A stretch of 64,000 nucleotides of DNA, taken from the NCBI GenBank assembly GCA_964643355.1, contig CAZXPW010000008.1, forward strand, positions 42,818 to 106,817, given 5' to 3'. This DNA comes from FEN-1350 sp964643355 (GTDB lineage: Bacteria; Planctomycetota; Phycisphaerae; Sedimentisphaerales; Anaerohalosphaeraceae). The position numbers were made by a program, and so were the translations under genes. Below are positions 16,378 to 25,128 of this stretch, piece after piece. How positions within the stretch are numbered: position 1 is the first letter of the stretch; each line of letters begins with the position of its first letter. Under the pieces are notes generated by a model. It saw only the letters and a list, made by a program, of their open reading frames with translations, was not told the DNA's origin and ran no database searches.

Positions 16378-18363
16378 ATGGTTGGTAGAAAATCACCCAC
16401 ATTTGAAGAGATCGTCGGAAATGCCAATCCCATCCAAACCATGCGGACTTGTGGGGAAGGTCCTTTGGGAAAACTGCCCTTGACCGAAGAGATACTTCGA
16501 AATGCCCCAAGCGGCGATCTGTTCGGCATGACCCAGGATGCGGCCGTGGGGTGGAATCCCGAAGACACTAACCTTGACCAGTACCTGATGGTCGGTACGC
16601 TGGGTGGACTGCGCGCCGATGATGGTCATCCCATCGCACTGGGGTACCATACGGGCCATTGGGAGATTGGCCTGCTGGTCAAAGAAGCGGCAATGACCTT
16701 GAAAGAACAAGGCGTACTTCCCTTTGCGGGATTTTGCAGCGATCCATGTGACGGCCGCACTCAGGGGACCGAAGGCATGTATGACAGTCTTTCCTACCGG
16801 AATGACTCGGCCATTGTGATGCGCCGGCTGATTCGGTCCTTGCCTCGAAGAAAGGGTGTGATGGGTATCGCCACCTGCGATAAAGGGCTTCCGGCGATGA
16901 TGATGGCTCTGGCGGGTTGCGGGGATCTGCCTGGGATCATCGTCCCAGGCGGTGCCACGCTACCGACCAAAGACGCCGAAGACACCGCAAAAATTCAGTC
17001 CCTCGGAGCCCGTTTTGCGCATCAGTTGATTGACCTGGACTATGCGGCCGAGATGGGATGCCGGAGTTGCGGTTCCGCCGGGGGCGGATGTCATTTTCTC
17101 GGAACGGCCGCATCTTCCCAGGTGGTTGCCGAGGCATTCGGAATGACCCTTCCTCACAGTGCTCTGGCCCCTTCAGGCGAACAAGTCTGGATCGATACGG
17201 CCCGTCGGTCCGCACTGGCTTTGCTGAATCTTTCTGCGAATCATATTCCCATCCGGAAAATCCTGACGCAGGAATCCCTGGAAAACGCTATGCTGGTTTA
17301 TGCTGCGTTCGGGGGTTCTACCAACATGTTGCTTCACATACCGGCGATTGCGCATGCGGCCGGACTTACGCTGCCGAAACTGGACGACTGGACTCGGATC
17401 AACAAGCTGGTTCCCCGCCTGGTTGACGCGCTGCCAAACGGACCCAGAAGTTTCCCCACGGTCAAGGTCTTTGCGGCCGGCGGCGTGCCGGAAGTCATGC
17501 TTCATCTGCGCGACATGGGATTGCTGAATACGAAAGTCCTGACTGCTACGGGAAAATCGCTGGACGACAATCTGAACTGGTGGCGGCAAAGCCAAAGGCG
17601 AAAGGCTGTAAAAGCCAGATTAAAAGAGTTGGACAACATCGATTCTGACATTGTGATTATGAATGCCGAAACAGCCAAGCAAGCAGGATTAACCAGTACC
17701 GTTGTGTTTCCTTCCGGCAATATCGCGCCTCAAGGGTCTGTGGTGAAGGCCACATCGATTGATCCGAGCGTGATCGACACAGATCAGGTGTATAGGCACA
17801 CCTCCCGGGCAAGGGTATTTGTATCCGAAAAAGACGCGATCAAAGCGATCAAAGGTCAGGGAGATTCTCCAATCGTAGCGGGAGATATAATCGTTCTGAT
17901 CGGATGCGGCCCGATCGGAAGCGGCATGGAGGAGACCTTTCAACTCACGGCCGCATTGAAATATATTCCTTGGGGAAAGCATGTGCCGGTGATCACCGAC
18001 GCGCGGTTTTCCGGCGTATCCACCGGGGCCTGTATCGGCCATGTCGGTCCCGAAGCGCTTGCGGGTGGGCCGATCGGAAAACTGCGGGATGGAGACATAA
18101 TTGAGATCATCATCGATCGAAAACACCTGACGGGGAGCGTTCAATTTATCGGGGAAGGAAATACTCGATACGCACCAAAACAAGCCGCAGAAGTACTGAA
18201 GGGTCGGCCTGTGCACCCCAATCTGAAACCCGGGGACAAACTTCCGGACGACACCCGCCTCTGGGCGGCACTTCAGAATGTCAGCGGCGGAACCTGGGCG
18301 GGGTGTATTTATGATGTGGATAAGATTATCGAAACCCTGGATTTGTCTAACAAGGTAGGATAA
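16378..18363 (+). CDS. D-xylonate dehydratase, YagF/YjhG type (IlvD/Edd family)
   Basis: Dehydrates D-xylonate to 2-keto-3-deoxy-D-xylonate, the first of the three pathway steps present. Its 661 residues match the approximately 655-residue E. coli YagF/YjhG proteins, which I recognise along nearly the whole length (for example SGDLFGMTQDA, ALGYHTGHWEIG, SALAPSGE, DARFSGVSTGAC). Ligands of the Fe-S cluster are expected in DPCDGRTQG, ATCDKGLP and GCRSCGSAGGGCHF. AGGA precedes ATG 16378. The gene ends 16 bases before the next start, which belongs to an arabinanase-like GH43. The YagF/YjhG branch is known for xylonate; activity on L-arabinonate cannot be excluded. Confidence 0.93.
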   Translation: MVGRKSPTFEEIVGNANPIQTMRTCGEGPLGKLPLTEEILRNAPSGDLFGMTQDAAVGWNPEDTNLDQYLMVGTLGGLRADDGHPIALGYHTGHWEIGLLVKEAAMTLKEQGVLPFAGFCSDPCDGRTQGTEGMYDSLSYRNDSAIVMRRLIRSLPRRKGVMGIATCDKGLPAMMMALAGCGDLPGIIVPGGATLPTKDAEDTAKIQSLGARFAHQLIDLDYAAEMGCRSCGSAGGGCHFLGTAASSQVVAEAFGMTLPHSALAPSGEQVWIDTARRSALALLNLSANHIPIRKILTQESLENAMLVYAAFGGSTNMLLHIPAIAHAAGLTLPKLDDWTRINKLVPRLVDALPNGPRSFPTVKVFAAGGVPEVMLHLRDMGLLNTKVLTATGKSLDDNLNWWRQSQRRKAVKARLKELDNIDSDIVIMNAETAKQAGLTSTVVFPSGNIAPQGSVVKATSIDPSVIDTDQVYRHTSRARVFVSEKDAIKAIKGQGDSPIVAGDIIVLIGCGPIGSGMEETFQLTAALKYIPWGKHVPVITDARFSGVSTGACIGHVGPEALAGGPIGKLRDGDIIEIIIDRKHLTGSVQFIGEGNTRYAPKQAAEVLKGRPVHPNLKPGDKLPDDTRLWAALQNVSGGTWAGCIYDVDKIIETLDLSNKVG

Positions 18364-18379
18364 TTTGGGAGGTCCAACC

Positions 18380-19891
18380 ATGAAACCGATCAAACATACT
18401 CATCCATTTCTCTATGTTCGATCGATCCTGTTTTTTTTGGCATTTGTCGCCGTTTGGATCCAACCTTCGTTCGCTCTTGACGGACAGATTCAGATTCATG
18501 ACCCTTCCACCATTGCTCTATGTGCTGGAAAATATTACACCTATGGTACCGGAGGAACCACTCTGGTCTCCGACGATGGCTGGATCTGGAGACGAGGCGT
18601 TACGCCCTCGCGCCGCGGAATGGCCCCCGATATCATTCACCTCGGCGACCGCTACTGCCTGTATATTGCCGCCAACATCGGGGCACAACCCAAAGCCGCA
18701 ATCAATATGATATCGAGCAAATCACTCGATCCCGATTCCCCCGACTACAAATGGGAGGAATGCGGAGTTGTCGCCTCATCCGACGGAGTCGAGTTCTGTA
18801 ACGCCATTGATCCGGGTCTTTTTCTGGATCCCACCGACGGGAAATTATGGATGGTGTACGGTTCCTACTTTGGCTACATCCGATTGGTCCAACTGGATTC
18901 CAAGACCGGGAAGCGCATCGACACAAACGACAAGCCCGTGGAAATCGCGATCAATTGCGAAGCGTCGACGATGATCTATCACGAAGGATGGTATTATCTG
19001 CTGGCTACGCATGGCAGTTGCTGCCGGGGCGCCGATTCCGGCTACAATATCCGCGTTGGCCGCGCCAGGAAAGTGACAGGCCCATTTCTCGACCATACAG
19101 GCCTGGATATGATCGAAGGCGGCGGCAAGCTCTTTCTTGGTTCTGGAGGCCGTGTGATCGGCCCGGGCCACTTTGGCCTGATTGATCTGGGCGACGGCGT
19201 GCAAAAGTTCTCCTGCCATTATGAAGCCGACCTCGACAGAGGCGGAGCCAGCGTGCTTGATATCCGTCCGCTGTTGTGGACGGACGGATGGCCGGTTGCC
19301 GGCGACAACTTTCAAGAAGGTACATACCACATCGAATCCGTTCGAACCGGCACGGCACTGGAACTGGCCGTGGAGGGCGTTCCGGTAGGCGGCAGACGCG
19401 TTCGAGGACCTCGCCCCGCGGCACCCGGCGGACCCGGCGGCGGGGGCGGAGGAGGAATGTTCGGAGGGCAGGGAGGCGTGATTCCACCGCAGGATGTCGC
19501 TCAGGTCTCAATGAACTGGCCGGCCGGAAACATTGACATCCGGATGTCCAACTACCTGTGTCAGGCCCAGCAAAAGTGGACGGTTACTCCCGTTCCCGAC
19601 TCGGGTGGCTACCTTGGATCCCCGTATTTCAAGATCACTATCGCTGGCACCAATCGCACCCTGGCTGTGGGCGAAGACGGAGAACTGGTCGCCATTCCGG
19701 ACTTTACCGGTGGCCCCGAACAACTCTGGCGTCTGGACCAGCTCACCGACGGCACCTGGCGGATCATGCCGAAGTTCGCTTCAGTTACAAAGGAATCACT
19801 GGCCATTTCAGCAATCGGTAGCAGTTTCGCCACAATCGCTAAGTACAATCCCGCCAGCGATAAGCAACGGTGGCTCTTCAAGACCCCCTGA
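18380..19891 (+). CDS. Secreted GH43 arabinanase-like enzyme with ricin-type domain
   Basis: Predicted alpha-L-arabinan hydrolase, 503 residues. The start is ATG 18380 behind GGGAGG at 18367-18372; a signal peptide ends near IQPSFALD. The GH43 propeller covers residues about 35-310: base Asp in IQIHDPSTIA, the segment NAIDPGLFLDPTDGKLW, and the acid Glu in INCEASTMIYHEG. The segment HGSCCRGADSGYNIRVG is typical of the endo-1,5-alpha-arabinanase branch of GH43. A glycine-rich stretch at about residues 350-375 (PGGGGGGGMFGGQGG) links to a C-terminal ricin-like lectin domain (QQKWTVTP, QLWRLDQL, KQRWLF). It follows the xylonate dehydratase gene by 16 bases. Confidence 0.85.
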   Translation: MKPIKHTHPFLYVRSILFFLAFVAVWIQPSFALDGQIQIHDPSTIALCAGKYYTYGTGGTTLVSDDGWIWRRGVTPSRRGMAPDIIHLGDRYCLYIAANIGAQPKAAINMISSKSLDPDSPDYKWEECGVVASSDGVEFCNAIDPGLFLDPTDGKLWMVYGSYFGYIRLVQLDSKTGKRIDTNDKPVEIAINCEASTMIYHEGWYYLLATHGSCCRGADSGYNIRVGRARKVTGPFLDHTGLDMIEGGGKLFLGSGGRVIGPGHFGLIDLGDGVQKFSCHYEADLDRGGASVLDIRPLLWTDGWPVAGDNFQEGTYHIESVRTGTALELAVEGVPVGGRRVRGPRPAAPGGPGGGGGGGMFGGQGGVIPPQDVAQVSMNWPAGNIDIRMSNYLCQAQQKWTVTPVPDSGGYLGSPYFKITIAGTNRTLAVGEDGELVAIPDFTGGPEQLWRLDQLTDGTWRIMPKFASVTKESLAISAIGSSFATIAKYNPASDKQRWLFKTP

Positions 19892-19949
19892 CAGCCGGAC
19901 CAAGAACGCAAATCCAGGCTCATAAATTTCATCTCGCAAAGGAACTTGT

Positions 19950-20645
19950 ATGAGAGTACATGAAAAAATTCGCGTTTTCGCTCAAGTTGGATTCGCGGGT
20001 TGGATAATCTTGGCATTAACTGTTGCATTTGGTCGTTCAGCGGGCAACCCCGCGACATCCCTGACGCGCCCGGTCACTGTCGAGAGATCACCCGATTCCC
20101 GAGGTTTCATTCAGCGGTGGCTCATCCTCGATCCAATCCCTGCAGACGGGTTGACCGACAGCGCCGTTCAGGCATCTGTCAAGAAGGAGTATTTCCCCGA
20201 CCAGTTTTCAGTGATTCCAAAGGATCAAGACAAGGTGACTGTCGGCGGCGCAGAACTGGCCTGGCGCGCCGTTGACACAAGCGATTACAATGTCAATCTC
20301 TACTACTTAGCCTCCAGTCGCGGCAAGCCAACCTCGAATGTCCTGTTCTGGGCCGTCACGGTTATCCAGTGCCCGCAGGAGATTGCCGGGGTGCGCCTGG
20401 CCATCGGTTCCAATGCGGCCTCCGTCTGGTGGGTCAACGGCAAGGAAGTGATCGGCATCTACGGCGATCGGCAGACCGTCATCGACGACGGCGTCTCCAA
20501 ACGACTTACGCTCAAAAAGGGACCCAACATCGTCCGTTGCGCCATCGTCAACGGCGGCGGGGCCACCGATTTCTGCGCGCGGTTTCTCGACGGTCAGGAC
20601 GAACCGCTGAAAGGATTCACAGTGAGCGTGGGGGCTGTGAAATAA
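19950..20645 (+). CDS. Secreted beta-rich protein of unknown function in the xylan locus
   Basis: I cannot name a function. The 231-residue protein begins at ATG 19950 with AAGGAA 7 bases before it, and has a signal segment at residues about 12-32. The mature part reads as a single jelly-roll-like domain: GFIQRWLILDPIPADGLTDSA, then EYFPDQFSVIPKDQDKV, a WRAVDTSDYNVNLYYLA segment, LAIGSNAASVWWVNGKEV and NIVRCAIVNGGGATDFCARFLD. The pattern of a scaffold that presents a modified sugar or hydroxyl (WWVNGKEV, GGGATDF) is also found, from memory, as an N-terminal piece of some larger planctomycete and Bacteroidetes proteins annotated as hydrolases or esterases. It lies between GH43 and GPH transporter genes, so a substrate-binding role is inferred. 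Confidence 0.6.
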   Translation: MRVHEKIRVFAQVGFAGWIILALTVAFGRSAGNPATSLTRPVTVERSPDSRGFIQRWLILDPIPADGLTDSAVQASVKKEYFPDQFSVIPKDQDKVTVGGAELAWRAVDTSDYNVNLYYLASSRGKPTSNVLFWAVTVIQCPQEIAGVRLAIGSNAASVWWVNGKEVIGIYGDRQTVIDDGVSKRLTLKKGPNIVRCAIVNGGGATDFCARFLDGQDEPLKGFTVSVGAVK

Positions 20646-20715
20646 CCATGACAATGACGCTCGCCGATACCCTGGTTTTGCTGCAACGGGTCCTCTGTCG
20701 CAGGATTACACATAT

Positions 20716-22134
20716 ATGAACTCGTCAACTTCACAATTGTTTCCTGCTGGCGAACACCTCAAGACCAGCGAGTATATCGGGTACGCCTTGGGGGATACGG
20801 CCTCGAATTTCTTTTTCCAAACTTTTAATATCTTTCTCACCTACTACTATGTGGATGTCTGGGGTATATCGGCTACGGCTCTGTTGTGGATGATCCCCAT
20901 CGTCCGTCTTATCGGCTGCTTTGACGATCCGATTATGGGTCTGATTGCCGACCGTACGAACACCCGCAGAGGAAAGTTCCGTCCCTATCTCCTCTGGGGT
21001 GCGATCCCCTATGGATTCTGCGGCTATCTGATGTTTGCCGGTCCGGACTTTGGCCCGACAGCCAAGGTTGTGTACGCCTATGTCACCTACGCATTGATGT
21101 TGACGAGCTACTCGGTCATTAATGTACCCTACTCGTCTTTGCTGGGCGTGATCAGCGCCTCATCGCGCACTCGCGCCGTGGCGTCGAGTTTCCGATTTGT
21201 GGGCGCGTTTGGCGGAGCGCTGCTGATCTCGTTGTTTGTCCGACCCCTTGTCAAATACCTTGGCGGAAGCAACGAAATGCTCGGTTTTCGATCGACCATG
21301 GGGATCTTCGCCGTGGTGTCGGTGATCATGTTCTGGATCACCTACGCGACGACCAAAGAGCGCGTCACGCCGCCGCCGCAACAGAAGACCAATATCCGGG
21401 AGGAACTGGGTGAGCTGTTTCGCAACTGGCCATGGGTGATGATGCTAATCGCGTCGATCTTTTCAACGACTTTCGTGGCGTTGCGTGCCGGCAGCACGGT
21501 TTTCTATTTCAAATATGTCGTGGGCGACGACGGCAAGCCGATTTTCCAGGGTCTTGACCGAACCACAATTTTTCTCACCACTGGTTCGCTCGGCCTCGTG
21601 CTCGGCACTGCATGTCTGGGCTCGATCGCCCGCAGAATCGACAAGAAGTACTACGCCGCCGCGTTGAGCGTCATTACGGGGATCTGTTTTGGGATCTTTT
21701 TCTTCCTGCCGAAAGAGAAGTATGGACTCATGCTGCTCGTCAACGCTCTGGCTCAATTCTGTGCCGGTCCCACCTCGGCGCTGACCTGGGCGCTGTACGG
21801 CGATGTAGCTGACTATGGGGAATGGAAGTTCGGACGCCGATCGACGGGCCTGGTGTATTCGGCCTCCCTGTTTGCGATTAAAACCGGGATGGTCGTCGGC
21901 GGTTTTCTGTTGCCACTGTTTCTGCATCAATTCGGTTATGTCAAAAACGCCACACAAACCGCCACGGCGTTGCTGGGGATCACTCTGGCTTTTTCCATCA
22001 TGCCCGCAATTTTCGCGTTGCTGAAAGCCGGTGCGATCCTGATCTATCCGCTGAACCAAAAGCGCGTGGACGAAATCGAGCGGGAGCTGGCCGCCCGCCG
22101 CGGCGCTGTCTCTTCGGAGGGTAAATCCGCATGA
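20716..22134 (+). CDS. GPH-family pentoside:cation symporter (MFS)
   Basis: Twelve-helix inner-membrane transporter, 472 residues, of the glycoside-pentoside-hexuronide:cation group (XynP, YagG, YicJ). The loop between helices 2 and 3 carries the family signature FDDPIMGLIADRTNTRRGKFRPY; further landmarks are NVPYSSLLGVIS and the later YGDVADYGEWKFGRRSTGL. It overlaps the downstream GH43 beta-xylosidase gene by four bases (ATGA at 22131-22134), so import and cytoplasmic cleavage of xylo-oligosaccharides are very likely coupled. The pairing is the same as yagG-yagH of E. coli and xynP-xynB of Bacillus. Confidence 0.92.
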   Translation: MNSSTSQLFPAGEHLKTSEYIGYALGDTASNFFFQTFNIFLTYYYVDVWGISATALLWMIPIVRLIGCFDDPIMGLIADRTNTRRGKFRPYLLWGAIPYGFCGYLMFAGPDFGPTAKVVYAYVTYALMLTSYSVINVPYSSLLGVISASSRTRAVASSFRFVGAFGGALLISLFVRPLVKYLGGSNEMLGFRSTMGIFAVVSVIMFWITYATTKERVTPPPQQKTNIREELGELFRNWPWVMMLIASIFSTTFVALRAGSTVFYFKYVVGDDGKPIFQGLDRTTIFLTTGSLGLVLGTACLGSIARRIDKKYYAAALSVITGICFGIFFFLPKEKYGLMLLVNALAQFCAGPTSALTWALYGDVADYGEWKFGRRSTGLVYSASLFAIKTGMVVGGFLLPLFLHQFGYVKNATQTATALLGITLAFSIMPAIFALLKAGAILIYPLNQKRVDEIERELAARRGAVSSEGKSA

Positions 22135-23783
22135 CCATTCAAAATCCCATTCTCTCCGGATTCAATCCCGATCCGTCCATTGTCCGCGTCGGCGACGATT
22201 ACTATATTGCCACCTCGACTTTCGAGTGGTTCCCCGGCGTACAGATTCATCATTCGCGCGATCTGGTCCACTGGCGATTGCTCACGCGACCCCTCAATCG
22301 TGCCAGCCAGCTCAACCTGCTCGGTGCCCCCGATTCCTGCGGCGTCTGGGCGCCGTGCCTGAGCTATGCGGATGGTTTGTTTTGGCTGATTTACACGGAT
22401 GTGAAACGATATGGCCGCACGACGGTTGGCGGCGCCAGCGGCGCTTCGCTTCGGGATTTTCACAATTTCCTCGTGACCTGCCCCCGCATCGACGGCGATT
22501 GGTCCGATCCCGTCCCTCTCAACAGCGGTGGTTTCGATCCTTCGCTGTTCCACGATGAGGATGGCCGCAAGTACCTCCTGAACATGTTGTGGGATCATCG
22601 GCCCGGGAAGAATCGTTTCGCGGGGATCGTCTTGCAGGAATATTCAACCGCAGAACGAAAGCTCGTGGGGCAACGGATCAATATCTTCACGGGTACCTCG
22701 CTGGGTTTTACTGAAGCGCCACACCTCTACAAACGCAACGGCTGGTATTATCTGCTCACGGCCGAAGGCGGCACCGGCTGGGGACACGCCGTAACGATGG
22801 CCCGCTCAAAAGTGATCACCGGACCGTACGAACTGCATCCCGACACCTACATTCTCAGTGCGCGCCATCGCCCGGATATCGAATTGCAAAGAGCCGGCCA
22901 CGCGGATCTCGTCGATACGCAAAACGGCGAAACCTACATGGTGTATCTCTGCGGCAGGCCATTGCGCAATCGCGGCCGCTGTACGCTGGGACGGGAAACG
23001 GCCATCCAGAAAATGGTCTGGGGAACAGATGACTGGTTGCGGACCTTCGATGGACAGGGACTTCCATCTCTCGAAACGCCTGCGCCCGCGTTGCCGGAAC
23101 ACGCATTTCCACCCCAGCCGGCTCGCGAGGATTTCAATACATCGCAATTGCCCATGGTTTTCCAATGGCTGCGCACTCCGTGGCCTCAAGACATTTTCAG
23201 CTTGACCGAGCGTCCGGGCTTTTTGCGTCTCTTCGGCCGCGAAACGATCGGCAGTCTTTTTCGTCAGTCCCTGGTTGCACGACGCCAGCAGGCGCATTGT
23301 TTCAGCGCCGCCACGGTTGTTGATTTCGAGCCAGAACATTTTCAGCAAAGCGCCGGTCTGGTCTGCTACTATAACAGCTCCAAGTTTCATTACTTCCATC
23401 TGTCGCGCGATGAATCGCTCGGGAAATTTTTACGAGTGATGTCGTGCGTACCGGACTCGACCCAAACCGATGTCTTTACGCCAGCCATCGAGATCCCCTC
23501 CGGCCGGCCTGTGCACCTTCGCGTCGAGGTGGATTTCGAGCGACTCCACTTTGCCTACCAAGTCGAGGGCGTGGATCCCGGCTGGCGCTGGTTACCGCAG
23601 CAGTTCGACGCCAGCATACTCTCCGACGAGGCTTCAATTCCCGGTCTTCCGAATTTCACCGGAGCATTCGTCGGCATGGCCTGTCAGGATACCGCGGGTA
23701 CCTCGAGACCCGCAGACTTTGACTTCTTCGAATACCGCCCGAGAGATTATCGTCCGAATCCATTCTGTAATTTGTTGTCATAA
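22131..23783 (+). CDS. Cytoplasmic GH43 beta-xylosidase (XynB/YagH type)
   Basis: Releases xylose from imported xylo-oligosaccharides. It has 550 residues, no signal peptide, and GGAGG 10 bases upstream of ATG 22131, which overlaps the transporter stop. It matches the GH43 subfamily 11 type along its length, including the N-terminal FNPDPSIVRVGDDYYIATSTFEW-like beginning. Catalytic residues by family position are Asp14 (base), Asp136 in GGFDPSLFHDEDG and Glu195 (acid) in LGFTEAPHLY. Residues about 325-545 form the usual C-terminal beta-sandwich that closes the active site (DFNTSQLPMVFQWLRTP, GLVCYYNSSKFHY). It is the last gene of the 23 kb plus-strand run. Confidence 0.94.
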   Translation: MTIQNPILSGFNPDPSIVRVGDDYYIATSTFEWFPGVQIHHSRDLVHWRLLTRPLNRASQLNLLGAPDSCGVWAPCLSYADGLFWLIYTDVKRYGRTTVGGASGASLRDFHNFLVTCPRIDGDWSDPVPLNSGGFDPSLFHDEDGRKYLLNMLWDHRPGKNRFAGIVLQEYSTAERKLVGQRINIFTGTSLGFTEAPHLYKRNGWYYLLTAEGGTGWGHAVTMARSKVITGPYELHPDTYILSARHRPDIELQRAGHADLVDTQNGETYMVYLCGRPLRNRGRCTLGRETAIQKMVWGTDDWLRTFDGQGLPSLETPAPALPEHAFPPQPAREDFNTSQLPMVFQWLRTPWPQDIFSLTERPGFLRLFGRETIGSLFRQSLVARRQQAHCFSAATVVDFEPEHFQQSAGLVCYYNSSKFHYFHLSRDESLGKFLRVMSCVPDSTQTDVFTPAIEIPSGRPVHLRVEVDFERLHFAYQVEGVDPGWRWLPQQFDASILSDEASIPGLPNFTGAFVGMACQDTAGTSRPADFDFFEYRPRDYRPNPFCNLLS

Positions 23784-24184
23784 GATGGTTTATGGTACCT
23801 AAATTCATCCCCATGAATTCAAGTCCGCATCTCGGTTTTAGGGATGAATATCCATGTCAAGCGAATCCTGCTACGCATACTGAATTGGATCGGGTACCGC
23901 CACAAACGCCGGAGTGGCCAACGGGCTTTCCCACAGGCCATAGGCGATCCCATCGATCGAGACCCAAACGGCCTTTTGGGTTCAATATGGGGGACCTGAT
24001 AATTCGTTCGTTGTGGAATTAAAGGTCCAAACGGATTTAGATCCTTGATAAATTCTTAACTTTCTTCGTTTTTGAAGCAGAAATTTAGTTTGGCATCCAC
24101 AATCAGAGGATTTGGGCAAATGGTTAGGCTCGATCATCCAAAAAGCCGACATTATATTAATTGTGTAAAAATGGAGAATATAGG
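23784..24184 (-). pseudogene. Intergenic stretch with a possible decayed gene end
   Basis: About 400 bases without an intact gene. On the minus strand, between roughly 24045 and 23871, one frame reads SKSVWTFNSTTNELSGPPY, an in-frame stop, then AVWVSIDGIAYGLWESPLA and ends PDPIQYA. The composition looks protein-like, and the internal stop suggests a remnant, but I do not recognise a family and no start signal is visible. On the plus strand I see only short unconvincing frames. Confidence 0.25.
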
Positions 24185-24213
24185 TTGATTCCGATGGGTC
24201 TTTTTAATAATAT
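24185..24213 (+). promoter_or_regulatory. Putative sigma-70 promoter of the PEP-CTERM gene
   Basis: TTGATT at 24185-24190 and TAATAT at 24208-24213 are separated by 17 bases. The leader of about 55 bases contains the small inverted repeat CCAAC-TTGATT-GTTGG. The region is AT-rich compared with its surroundings. Confidence 0.5.
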
Positions 24214-24273
24214 AAAACCAACTTGATTGTTGGAAGTTTGCTAAAAATACAAAACGATTTGGATGTCAGTGTG

Positions 24274-25095
24274 ATGAAACAAGCAGCTATGACAATTGTC
24301 GCGGTAGCGATTTTGCTCGTCAGTTCGGCCAATGCTGTGCTTATTGGCTCGGACTCTTTTGAATATGCCGACGGGGCCATTGTGAATCAATATGATGTAT
24401 CAGACCCGACAGGATTAACTGGTGGACAGGGTTGGGACTGGGATAATATCAATCAAATCCATACCGGAACGGTTTCGGACTGGGATTGCATATGGGGGAA
24501 CACCTACATTCAGAATCAATCCCTCATTACCGATAACGGCGGGGTTATGCGCCAATATAACGGGCCGTCTGAGATGTGGTACGAGAATCCCGAAACGGAT
24601 GAGCGGATCGGCGCTTTTCGAGGCGTCGGAGCCGTTTACTATGGCGTTACGGTTACTTTCCTGACCGACGGCGGCTGGGCGGGGATGAGCGGTTATGATT
24701 TTCCGACGGAACGAGTCTTCATGGGGATGCCGTGGCAAGCCGGTCATTTTGGGGTTGAGGTATCCGGCGTGGCAACCGCAGTCAGCGACATTGCGATCGA
24801 GATCGGCCGGACCTATCGCATGGTATCGGTGATTGACTTTGATGGAGACCAGCTTCGGATGTGGGTTGACCCGGATCAGAACGATTATGACAACGGCGCC
24901 GGAGACAACACTTCGGATGTTCAGGTCGCCTATACAGGCACAAACTGGAACACCGCCATTCGTCTGGCGTCCGGCGGTAAAACCCAGTGGGATGATCTGT
25001 ATGTGGGCACGGATTTCAATTCGGTTGTTCCCGAACCGACCACCCTTGCGCTGCTTGGCCTTGGCGGTCTGTTTTTATCGCGTCGGAAACAATAG
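24274..25095 (+). CDS. PEP-CTERM sorting-signal protein
   Basis: Exported protein of 273 residues anchored or sorted by the PEP-CTERM/exosortase route. The start is ATG 24274, giving a signal peptide that ends SSANAV. The C-terminus shows the complete sorting signal: VPEPTTL, a hydrophobic helix (ALLGLGGLFL) and a basic tail (SRRKQ). The body is beta-rich with many Gly, Asp and Trp residues (GQGWDWDN, ETDERIGAFRGVGAVYYGVTVTF, GDQLRMWVDPDQNDY) and looks like a concanavalin-type jelly roll; I do not know its ligand. It is an isolated transcription unit, with its own promoter-like site before it and a strong terminator after it. Confidence 0.85.
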   Translation: MKQAAMTIVAVAILLVSSANAVLIGSDSFEYADGAIVNQYDVSDPTGLTGGQGWDWDNINQIHTGTVSDWDCIWGNTYIQNQSLITDNGGVMRQYNGPSEMWYENPETDERIGAFRGVGAVYYGVTVTFLTDGGWAGMSGYDFPTERVFMGMPWQAGHFGVEVSGVATAVSDIAIEIGRTYRMVSVIDFDGDQLRMWVDPDQNDYDNGAGDNTSDVQVAYTGTNWNTAIRLASGGKTQWDDLYVGTDFNSVVPEPTTLALLGLGGLFLSRRKQ

Positions 25096-25128
25096 ATTCA
25101 ACCGTACGGCGAAACGGCAACGAAATTC

